This document shows, piece after piece, positions 21,633 to 33,600 of a DNA stretch of 64,000 nucleotides. Source of the stretch: Serinus canaria (Eukaryota > Chordata > Aves > Passeriformes > Fringillidae); assembly GCF_022539315.1 (NCBI RefSeq), contig NC_066314.1, positions 49,475,180 to 49,539,179 on the forward strand, written 5' to 3'. A program made the position numbers and the translations under genes. The stretch's first letter is position 1. Each line of letters begins with the position of its first letter. A model generated the notes under the pieces. The model saw only the letters and a program-made list of their open reading frames with translations, did no database searches and was not told the DNA's origin.

Positions 21633-24600
21633 ATGCAGTTTTTTGGGCGGCTGCTGGACACCTTCAGCAGCGTCTCGCAGATCTTCTCCAACCCGTACCG
21701 CGTGAGGGAGGTGCCGGCGGCCGAGTACGCCGGTCACACCTGCCTGCGGGAGGAGGGCAGGGTGGCCCTCTACAAGAACAGCCTCTCTCGCTCCTGGGAC
21801 TGCTTGCTGGTGAATCCGCAGAGCCCGCAGGTCGCGTTCCGGTGAGTGACAGACCTTTAGCCATCCCTGCTGACCTGGGAAACAAGAGACCCCAAATTGC
21901 TGATGTCGGGACTGCTTCGAGGCCGTGGGCGTGGGATGTTGTGTTGAAGCAGCAGGTGGGCTGGGAGGGGTGGAAGGCCCGTGCGTGTGCTGCTGGAGGA
22001 TTGACCGCAAAACAGCTCGTGGAATCAGGATGAAGTCCAAACATTGCGACTACAGGCAGCTGTGGTATGGTTCAGGACATCCATGTGTCCCCATGCATTT
22101 CTGCTCGTTCCTGTTGGTGTTCAGCAACCACAGGATAGTTCTGAGCAGAACCTAACATTGTTCAGGAAGTGGGATGCTCTCTTCCAGTGAAGTAGTCTCC
22201 CTGCTTCCCTTGGAACAAGGATGACACTAGTTGAAGAAGAAGAGGAAATTTCCCAGCACTGCTGTTTGGAAAAGAGCTGTTTCCCTCAGATACACTGGAT
22301 TGCGGTTGTTCCTCTGAGCAGGATGAACCTTGTGCTTGCCTTTTCTCCAGGCTCTTCCAGCTGGACAACGAAGCAGACGCTCTGGTGTACTTTGAGCAAT
22401 ATGCCCGGCAGCTGCGCCCTTTCTACGAGAGCTCATGCCAGCCCTTGTCCCTGGAGGAGCTGCAGCAGCTCAGCGACTGCGTCCGCAGCTACCCCAGCTG
22501 GTCCCCAGCGCACATCGCCGTGGAGTTCGGCCGCCGTGAGAGCTTCCGGCACAACCACATCCTGAGGCAAGGAGCCCCCTGTCTCCAGGGGTCCGCGCTC
22601 AGAAGGAGCTTGGGAGGGCAGGCTGGGCTGTATTAGAGCATCCCTTCTTTGCTGTGGAAGCTGGCTGGTGGGCTTCAGCCTGCTGCTGCAGAGCCTGCAG
22701 CTCTGGTGTTTGAGCTAAAGGATTGAGGTGTCCTGTTAGAGACATGGGTTAGGTTATTGCCAGCCTTGTGGAGCAGATTTTTGGAGGAGGTTTTTACTCA
22801 CTTTGTAAACACTGAGAGTGGAGGTATGGTAGGACTGTCTGGAAAGAGGTTTTGGACAAAAGGACTTGTTTTTTCATGGGGAAGTTCTGCTGTGATTTAA
22901 CCCTAGCCAGCAGGCAAGCCCCACGCAGCCACTCCTCATTCTCCCACCAGAGGAAGTGGAGAGAGAATTGAAAGGGCAAAAGGTAGAAAACCTGGGTTGA
23001 GATAAAGAAAGGGAAAGCAAAAGCCAGGTACACAAGCAAAGTAAAACAAGGAATTGAATCACTGCTTCCCATGGGCAGGCAAGTGTTCAGCCACCTCCAG
23101 GGCTCCATCACACATCATGGTGACTTGGGAAGACAAACAGCATCACTCCAAATGTCACCCCACTTCCTCGTTCTCCCCACACTTTATATACTGAGCATGG
23201 TGTCATATGGGTTAGAAAATCCCTTTGGTCAGTTGGGGTCACCTGTCCCAGCTGTGTTTCCTCCCAGCCTCCCCTGCACCTCCAGTATGAAAAGCAGAAA
23301 AAGCCTTGGCTCTGTGTAAACCCTGCTTAGCAATAACAAAAACATCTCTGTATTGTCAACTTTGTGTTCAGCACAAATTCAAAACACAGTCTCACACCGG
23401 CCTCTGTGAAGAAAGTTAACTCTCCCTGAGCCAAAACCAGCACAAGTTTACCGAGGATAGGGCAGACTGCTGAGGAGTTAGGGGACTGGAGGGCAAATAG
23501 CAGCACCAATGCCAGGTTGCTGACCGTAACCTGTCTCCTGCCTTCCTTTGGGCAGAGGGAACTGATCCCATATGGAGGGCAGGACAAGAAGCAGCATGTC
23601 AAGGAGAGAGTCCAGGGCAGAGCTGCTTGATGTCCCTTCCCTGTGCTTCTTCCCTGGCAAGAGGCTGGGCTTTCCTGAGCCTCATGGTTCACACTAGATG
23701 GAACAGATGGAGGGTACCTCTGTGTCAGCTCCTGGAGCAGCTGCATGCCCTCCTCTTCCCCATGGCCATTCCTGGGCCTGACGCCGGGCTCTCTCTCACA
23801 GCTGTGTGAACAGCACAGACAGTGAGGACGGCTGCACCCCGCTGCATCTGGCGTGCCGCAAGGGGGACGTGGAGTGCCTGCTGGAGCTGCTGGAGTGCCG
23901 CGCGCGCGTGGACATCACCGACAAGAATGGAGAGACTGTTTTCCACTACGCCGTGCGAGGAAACAACCCCCAGATCATTGAGGTGGGAGCGACTTCTAGG
24001 CTGGGAGAAGGTGGGACTAGAACGGGTCTTCTCTGTGCTGTGCTAGAGATGGGAAAACAGCTACACACAGTGGGAGAAAAAATCAGTTCCCTCTGTTGAG
24101 TTCTTGCTTGAGCCTGATTTCAGCCTCTTAGATCTCCTCTTGACTGGTGCCGTTTCCCATATTCAGAGTGCAAATTCCACCAAGCACTCAAGGACGTTAA
24201 GCAAGTTTCCTCAGAAAGTAATCTTTTGCTGCTATTTGCATCAGGCCTTCATCCTGCATTTCATCAGGCCTGTGGCTGTCTGTTCTCTCTCCTGTGAGCA
24301 GGGTGTTTGGGCAGAATGTTCCTGTAGGGAAGTGTGCGCTGGGGCTGTGCTGCCCACAGAGTGAAAGACAGTTTGGAGCTGCCTGGGGCTCTCCTGAGCT
24401 GCAGGACCTGTGGTTTGAACTGAGTGGCCTTGCATAGGGGACAGTGATCAGAGCCTTGATGCAGAGACAGTCTGAAGTTGTAGGTGTTCTTGATTGCTGA
24501 GAAATGCTGGGCAGGGTGACGGGGTTTGTAGGCAGGGGTAGCCTTACACATGGTTCCTGAGGTCTGTCAGCTCCCCGAGACTTGGGGTGAACCTGAGACT

Positions 24601-27600
24601 GACTCTTCCCACGGCTGCAACCCCCACGTTTGCCCAATACCTGTTGTGACAGCTCTCTGTCTGCTGGAGTTTCCTAATGCACAGTGAGGTAGGATGAAGA
24701 TCTGGGCTTGCCATGCTGTGGAGTGGGCAATTAGGAACCTTGTATTAAAAAGATATCCTCTTCTTTATTTCTCTGGTGGCATCTTCTTGGCTTGTTGTCT
24801 GCTCTGTCTCTTGTTTGCTTGTTTTCTGTATTGATTCCTTGCTAAATCAAAGAAAATGAATTTCCATTTCTCATGTGTGCACCAGGCTTGCAGGGTTTCC
24901 CCAGTGTGGCAGTGAGATACTTTTCTGCAACAAACCAGTCAGCACCTAACAGATCTACAATTTACAGGGAGCAGGGATGGAGAGGACAGGCTGTAGCATT
25001 GTGAGGGGTCCCGTGCTCCAGAGTCTGTCCTCAGAGCTCAAGAAGAGACGGTGCTCTTCCATGTTTGTCTGTCTATGTATTTATTTACTGTCCTCCTTCC
25101 AGCTCCTGGGCAGACCCCTAACTACTGGCTTGGACCACCTGAGCCATGAAGGGCTGACAGCTCTGCATCTTGCGTGCCAGCTGGGGAAGGAGGACATGGT
25201 TCGGTCCCTGCTGAAGTGCCATGCCAGCTGCAGCGTCGTGGGCACGCTGGGCTACCCCATCCACACAGCACTGAAGTTCTCCCAGAAGGGGTATGTAGAG
25301 TCCCCTCCAGCCTGGGCACTTGTGTACTTGCTCAGCATTGGCCAGGGCTGTGCTCAGTAGGACAGGTCTTGTGTGTAGTCACTGGCAAAAGAACAGGGAA
25401 GTGCTGGTGTGGGAAAAAAAGAAATGCTTTCAGATTAAAACCTTTTTGTCCTGGAATACCTTATTCAGTATCAGACATCAGGAGAAAGACAGATTTAAAA
25501 AGATATGTTTGTGAAATGCTTTTTTTCAGAATGAGCTGTAGGAAGATGAGTGGCTAATGCTTAGATAGTATTAATTGCTGTACCTCTGTCTTTGAGTGTT
25601 CTGATCCTAATAAGCTTTCATTTCAAAGCTTAGTTTTTCCTATCTCCTGTAGGCCAGAGGTACTCCTGACTCTTAATAACACACTCTGGAAGGGAATCAA
25701 AAGAAGCACAATATTTACTCCCTGTTTTCTTTGGAGAAATTCAATTCCATTTGTATATGCTTTATAATACTTAATGTTCAAAGAGTGTCTAAACTGTACA
25801 AACAGGGCTTTCAAGACAACACTAGCTGCTGGTAGCTGATTTTTAAGCATTTTGAAAAGTACTTCCCAACATTAGACACACATTCACAAGCCCAGAATAG
25901 GTCATAGGAATAGGGCATAGGTCTTTGAGGTGGCACTGGGGCTCCATCTCTTGTGCAAGGCTTTTTTGGTGGTAGTGGAGAAGATAACCAAATTTCATCA
26001 ATCTACCTACCCTGTTTTCTAGGCATCAGATATTGGTCTCTTTACAACAGGTGTGGTTTTTCACTCATAGGGAAGTACACAGATTCTTAATTTCAGCAAG
26101 TATTTAACTATTCCAGTTGTATCCCCATGTTTCCATGGAAAGAGAGGAGAAGAATTTTGCTTCTCGGGTTTGGAGAGTTTCCAGAAATGCCATATTCCTG
26201 AACTAGAGAAGAACCCAGATGTTGCTCCACAACTTGTAATTGGAGAGATTATCTTGCTCCCAATACCACTTGGCTTGTATGCTTCCTGTTGTGCCCACAC
26301 TTTCCATGAAGAGCAAAACAAAAGTGCAGCTGAGGAACTTGCAGGGGTTGGCAGAGGTGCTGCTGCTGCTGCAGACTTTCCTGGTTTTCCTCTGGGCAGA
26401 AGGCGGGTGGTGATGTGAGTGGAGGTCTTGAGTCAAGACAGCAGCCACCCATCCTGTCATCTCACTGTGTTTCCCAGGTGTGCCCAGGCCATTCTTGAGG
26501 CAGATGCCAGCCAGGTTTGCTCCAAGGACCCGCGCTATGATGCCACTCCATTGCATTGGGCAAAGAAGGCAGAGGTAAATAGAGCCAATCCATGGGGACA
26601 GCCTGTGCTCCTACCCCGCACCCAGTTAATTCCTTCTGTGGCTAACTTGTCTGAGTGCAGAGCCCTGGGAGTGTCAGAGCCCAGGCCAGCAGCCCAGTGT
26701 TTGTGCCAGCTGGTGCTGTTTGCCACAGAGAATAGAGCAGCGGAGCCTTGCAGTGAAATAAATTGGTGGGCTCATTCCTAGTATTTCATCCATGGCTGTG
26801 AAGCTGCCAACTTGTCCCTTTTCCCTTTTGTTGAAGAAATTGCAGCACTGTCCTTGAAGCATAGTTGCCCCTGGAGGGAGCTCTCTTCTCATTACCTGCC
26901 AGTTTCCTGAGAGCAAACAGATTGATGCCTTGGAAACTGCAGGGGAAGTGTGAGGTAGGCACAGAGTGGTGGCGTGTGGAGGAAAGTCCATTTTCTGCCA
27001 GAGCTGGCAGGATGGTGATATGCCGTGCTGGAGCACCAGAATGATGCTTGTTGCAGGCAGAGGGCATTGCTGTAAGAGGGCTCTTTTCCCTCCTGCAATA
27101 ACCCATTCCTCTCAGAAATGTCCTGTGGAGTTTCAAAGCAGACTTGAATTTGCTTAGCTTAAAAAGAGAAGCTCAGAAGGCAAAATTTTTCCTTTCAGTC
27201 TGTGAGGATCTTGGCCCAAGAAGGAACTGGTTTGTTCTCCACTGATCTCAGCCATTTATTATAGTTGTGTATCAGTCCCAAAGGATCCAGAAGCTCCAGC
27301 CAGATTCTGCAGCCACCAACTAGTTCTGTGGTAGAAGACAGAGAAACCCCAGTGCTTGGGACAATTCAGCTGGCATCTGCCAGCCAGCTGTATCCAGGCT
27401 AAGGCTCCCTCCTGTTCCCCTGCTTTGTTTGCCATGAGACCTGGATGGTTGGAGTGCCCAGCCGGTTGTCCTCACGACTGCTTTATCTCTTCTTGCCGCG
27501 GTCTGTGCACGCTGGGGCAGCTGACGCGGCTGCTGCTGGAGTACGGCTCGGAGGTGAATGCGAGCAGCCGCACGGCCGACATGGCCCTGCACATCGCCGT

Positions 27601-30600
27601 GCAGAGGGGCCGCCTGGACTGTGCCATGGTGCTGCTGACGCACGGTGCCCACACCAACGCCCGCGGCCGCGACGGCAACACGCCGCTGCACCTGGCCATG
27701 AAGGTGAGCTTCTGCGGGGGCTGCTGGGAAGGAGAGACGATTTTCTGGAAGGGTTGAGACAGCGACAGAGTCCTTTGAAATTCTGGCTGTTTTGTGCGGT
27801 GTTCCCTTGTGGGTGCTTTCGCTAATGGAAAGGGGAGGGAAGGAATGAGAAATCATCTAGCGTCTCTGGACTGAGCTTTCTCCTGTCCCCTAGCATGACC
27901 ACCTGGATATGATCAAAGCAATCATCGTCTTCGGAGGAGATGTAGAGATCCCCAATGATTTTGGGGAGACACCAGGATTGCTGGCAGCCAGGAGCAGCAA
28001 AGGTGAGGGAGCATGTCAGCAGCCTTACGGGGTGAGCCCAGCATCCTGTCTCCCCTTGGTGGCCAAAACAGTGTCTTGGAGAGAGGTGAAAACGTGCCAT
28101 GCATAGATGATGCTTCTCCAACATGCTTCCCCAGCTTCTAATTGCTCATGTAGTAGGCACCTACTTTGCTAGCAGCACAGGCTTTGTATTAATAACCCTT
28201 GATGAATTTCTCTTCTGTGGCACAGAGATGCAAGAGGAAAAGCTGCCATGCACTCCCCCCTTTCGGGCCACCATGACAGGCTCACAACAGGATGATGTAG
28301 CACTGCTGAATTGCCCAGGCACAGGCAGACACAGGCAGGTCTTCAGGGCCAAAGAAGTGTGTGGCACACACCCTTGAAGCTGCTCAGCAGTGGATACTCC
28401 TGCTGTGCATGAGTCCTGCTGCCTGGCCTTTAGGGTGAGATACCTGGGACGTGTTTTGCTCTTCCTCAGGTCATCCCAGAGGCTTTGTGAGGGTCAGGCC
28501 TGCTGTGAATTTGGCAGAGCACGTTCCCCTCTGGTATGCACGTGCACTGATTCTGTTTCTGATCTGTAACTCCCCCTTCGTCACCTAAGGTGCGAACCGG
28601 AAAGTGCTCTTAGACCTGCTGCAAACGGTAGGGACCGAACGCTGCCACCCACCACCCAACCCTGACTCCCCAAGCCTGGCACCATCTGCTGCCTCCTTCC
28701 TGGAAGGCCAACCTTCCTCGCGGAGCAACCTCAACAGCTTAGGTAAAGCCTTCCCTGGCCCTCCCTCGCTCTTCTCCCTTCTTGCTTCACAGTTCTGTCT
28801 CAGACCTCTTCTTCAGATGGGCTGTGCTCTGGGAACTGTCAAAGCTCTCACTGCCTGCTGATTCTGTGGTGACTGTCTTCATTCACCTGTTGCAGGATCC
28901 CATCTCTTTTCTCTGCTTTTCCTCTGTGTGTATTCTGAACTCTTGTACTCAAAGCATTGGTTTTATAGACCTGACACAATATAGCTCTGTAAAAAGAAAG
29001 TCTGATTCCCTCACATGTCTGGAAGAGGGGGCACTTAGCCTGCAGGTACTTTGTCCACTGGGTCATGTGTAGACGGGAAGGTGCTGGTCTGCCTTGAGGA
29101 CCTCCCGGTGTTGTGCTGGGCACAAGGAGATTTAGAGCGACACTTATTCAGATCCTGGAGGCCAGCAGCTGGGAGAGGGAAAGGGGGAAGCCTGAGGATA
29201 AGCAACCTGATCATGGGGTTTGTTATGCATAGGAAAAGCCGAGTGTGAGACATTTGATTGTATTGAACCTTGTGGTCTATGCGGCCCAGAATAAGCACAT
29301 AGGTCTATTCTATGTGGTGGGCTTTCTGCCTTCAGGGAGCTCCAGAGCTCAGGAAGAGGCAACAAGAGGGGTTGTGGACTAGGCAGCAGGGGAGTTGACT
29401 TGGAGGGTCATGAGAAGACCATGAAAGTGGCTAACATCTGCTTGTGGACAACTTCCCATCTCTGGTTGGAGGTTTTCTTTGCAAAAGCTCTCCTGTGGGG
29501 CCAGAGAACAATCCTGCAATGTGTCTGTGTCACCACAAATCTCAGTGGCTGCTGACACCAGGACTTTCTTCTCACCACAGCCTGGTGAAGGCAAGCCGTA
29601 CCCAGTTCCAGCTCTGATGCAGTGACAGAGCAAAACCCTTTTTTATCGTGGACTCTGCCCTTGAAGAAACTCCTCACCACAATTCATTGTCATCCACAGC
29701 CACCTGGGTGCTGGCAGGAGTATGTAACTTCTCTCCCCCTTTCTTTCTTTTGGTTTCACAGGCTGGCTTCTCACCTAGCTTGGATTGGTTCCCCACACCC
29801 AGGGTGGCCTGGGTGAATGTCAGCTGAGGGGTAATGACAACTCACCCTGTCCCCACAGCTCTCCTGCCTAGGTTACTTTGAGGAGTAGATTTTGGTTTTA
29901 TCTTAACAGCTTGCAGTAAACTGCATAGTGGGCACGCTGCTGGGCTCTGCCTTCTCTCATCCACTGTGCACATCATCTGCTTCTCCAAGTCCTGTCTTTT
30001 CCAGCGCATCTACAGCTGCCTGCTCTAAAGGGTGGTGTTGCTGACCTTTGGTGTGGAGTTAAATTTGGGGGGTACCTGTTGGCTGTGTGTAAGATGGTTT
30101 GTGTCTCCTGCAGGGACCTTTATTCAATGGGGAAGGGAGTTGGATATTCTCTCTTTGTTTATGGTGGAAATCAGTTACCACATTATGATCTCTAATTTAT
30201 TTTTTCCCATTTGCATGTTCATGGCCCTCTAGGGTACAAGGACCTTCTCTATATTTCCACAACGCTCGGACAGTTGTTGAAGGCACCAGATGTTGTGGAC
30301 ATGCCCAGTGAGGCTAGAAGAAAGTAAGTGAGGAACAGCTTATGTCCAGGCTCCTGTGCAACTTGAAGGTGAAATCTGTGTGTGAATTCTCCCCTCCCAC
30401 ACCCATGGGGATGGCATCCTCAGAGCTGACATTATTTCGTGTCCATCAACATTGCAGTTTTTCCAGCATCTTTTGAGAAATCTCTTGTTTCCATAAATAA
30501 CCCCTGCTTGTCCTGCCTGGAGCTGCAGTGGAGCCTGAGCTTGGGAGGTGAAACCCTGCTTTGTCACTCGCCTGTGCTACTGGGCACCAAACAATGTTTT

Positions 30601-33600
30601 GGCTTTGTGATTTCCCCATCTCTACACACTGCCCTGATGTTCACTCAGCTCCTCTGCACTGTCTTGGCAGTGCCTGCACCTCATCTTGAGTAGAGTGGAG
30701 GAGGAGTTAGCACTGAAGTGCTGCTGGCAGGATTTAGGTCTGTCTGCTTTTTTTATTTATGACACAATACCCATTACTCTGTAGTAAGGGACTTGGGTGT
30801 GTTTTCGGCTGGTCACTCTCTTTCTGGTGTAAAGGTTAGAGGCGGCTATGCAAGAGCAAAGGACACCAGCTCTGACAAGGCTTATTGGATGTGTATTATT
30901 TGCATCTGAGAAGGCACTGCTGGATTTATTTATTCACCAATTGCACTGTCTGCAGCAATCTAATTGCTGGTATAGCTTCCCGTCCCCAGGGCCATGTTCC
31001 CACAGAGCGTTCTGTGATTCAGCATCTGTCCCACAGCTCCCAGTCATCTGTGTCTGTGTCTCTGCAGTCAGGACCGGCTCCTGTGCTTGGATGGAGGGGG
31101 TATCCGTGGCCTTGTGCTCATCCAGCTTCTCCTGGCTATTGAAAAGGCCGCAGGCCGTCCCATTCGTGAGATCTTTGACTGGATTGCGGGAACCAGCACT
31201 GGAGGGATCTTGGCCTTGGCTATTGTACATGGTGAGGACATAACGGATCCCTTCTCACTCTGGTCTGAGTGTTCCTCCTGGGTGAGCAGATGTGTGGTGG
31301 GAGCTGCCTCTGTCAGAGGCAGAAAGTCAGAAAGTACATCTGTCAGAAAGTCCTGACAGATCTTTTCTGCCTGCCAAAGGAGGGAAGGGATGTTCGTTAA
31401 AGAGGGAAAGCGTCGACCTGGCTTTGCGCTTGCTTCTCATGTCAGCTGGCTTTGAGGAGCTTTCTGGATTTTGGGGAGTGCCTGGTGACAGAGTTTAATG
31501 TTCTGTATTTCCTGTGCTCTTCATGGAGGCCTTAGAGCAAGGTGGTTGATACATTCTGGTAACAGGAATCTGCTCCAAGCTTGCTCTTCCTCTGTAATCC
31601 TTCCCAGTCATGCTGCTGAGAACCAAGCAGATGACAGGCAGCTTGGGAAGGGGATTGGATTGGGAGTGATGCCTCCCAACTCCCACTTGTCCTGGGAAAT
31701 CTTTGCTCTGATGTGCTGTTTGTTCTGCCTGCCTTTCCTCCTTCTGCCTGCTCCTGCCAACACTCTTGCCCATCTCAGGGAAGTCCATGGACTACATGCG
31801 CTGCCTGTACTTCCGCATGAAGGACATGGTATTCCGGGGCTCTCGGCCCTACGAGTCGGAGCCCCTGGATGAGTTCTTGAAGAAGGAATTTGGGGAAAAC
31901 ACCAAAATGACAGATGTCCGAAAACCCAAGTAAGTCCTGCCTCGGGCTGTGCTGATTGATGCTGTCTCACATGTGCTGTATACCTGTGTCAGCAGAGATG
32001 TTCAGCTTTAGAGCAGATCTGGAGGAGTGTGATGTGCAGACTATTGAAACCTTAAGTTTTGTTTTTTTTTCCATTTTACTCTCATTCTCTCATGTCTGCT
32101 TCTCCAGGGTTATGGTGACAGGGACATTGTGTGACCGACAGCCAGCTGAGCTCCACCTTTTCCGGAATTACCCTGTACCAGAGACAAAACGCTCCACTGA
32201 ATACAAGACAAGTGCATCTTTCCAGCCACTCACTCAGCCAGAAGGTAAATGATGATACACACAAGTCTAGCTGGTTGGCTGGGGAGGTTTCATCCCTCAG
32301 AGACAGATTTCATGCTCTTCCTTCCTGAAAATCAGCAATGGCTCATCCCTGGTCTTGGCTTGTAATTAGGTCCTAGTGATGGTTCCCATTTCTCCTCTCT
32401 CCTCCTCCCTTGGCTTCTCTTGAGCCTCACTAGCCAGGCCCTGTTCCCGGTACATGAGGGAAGGGGTCTGCTAGAGGAGTCCTGTGTACAAGCAGCATCT
32501 TTCCCTGGGCTCCCACAGAAAAACATGGGAAAGCCACGTAACTGAAGTGTGCAGCCCCCTCCAGCTTGCTGCCTGGTCTGGTATGCGTAACTGGTTCACT
32601 ATCAAAATAGCAGCAAGAAAATGGATAAAGAGTGAATTTTACACAGGACATGTAGGAAGTGGTGAGAACATTTTTTAAGCCCCTCAGAGTCATCCTGTGC
32701 ATCCAAGCACCCTGCTGTTGGTAGAAAGAGGCACAACCATGTAGGGCAGGGTTTCCTGGGATTGCAAGCCATCCTGATTTGTGTTGGTGGAGCTGGGGTG
32801 CTCTTTGTTTGCTCTCTGTCCCTTGCAGAGCAGCTCGTGTGGCGCGCTGCCCGCTGCAGCGGTGCAGCTCCCACTTACTTCCGGCCCATTGGCCGTTTCC
32901 TGGATGGAGGGCTGCTGGCCAACAATCCCACCCTTGATGCCATGGCAGAGATCCATGAGTACAACAAGACACTGATCAAAAAGGTGAGGGAAATCCTGGC
33001 CTTGAATGGTGACTGGAGGGTCTTGGCCCCACTGAGCCTCTCTTGAAGAAGAAGTGGTTTGAGAGCGGATGCATCTTAGTGGATAAACAAGTTAGCAGGG
33101 CAGCACCCTAAAAGGGAGTGTGTGTGTGGGGGGGGATGTGTTGAGAATAGTGGCTAGGAGGTGAGACCTCTTCTTACAAGGGTGTGAGATGGGGAGACAG
33201 TCTCATCAGCCTCACCTTGCTTCTTAGAACCAGAATGATTGAGTTGATGGTTGTATATGGCTCTTGACATGGCTCTGCAGGGACCTTTTCTGCCCAAAAA
33301 TAAATGGAGAAGACAAGGGTATGGTACTCTGCAAGGCTGAAGAGTGAATGCCTTCTGTGGTGTGGCAACTTCTTTAAAAAGTTGAATAACCAGTGGCAGC
33401 TATTATGTGGCTGAAATGGGAGATGTGTTGCCAAAATGACTGAAGAGTTGGACTGCTTTGTTGTTGTCTGGTCGTAGGACTCATGTCCCGAGGGGGTCCC
33501 ATGGGTTTGGGTGTGGTCAGGGGAGAAGGGACAGTGCAGTGCAACTGTTGAAGTCCTGTGGGTTACAGCTGTCTCACCAGGCCATGCTTAAGGGGAGGAT

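Noticed and set aside
28623..28632. Internal GTAGGG in PLA2G6 exon 8 as the real donor
   Set aside because: Using it would break the frame into exon 9. The donor at 28743 (GTAAAG) keeps phase and length.
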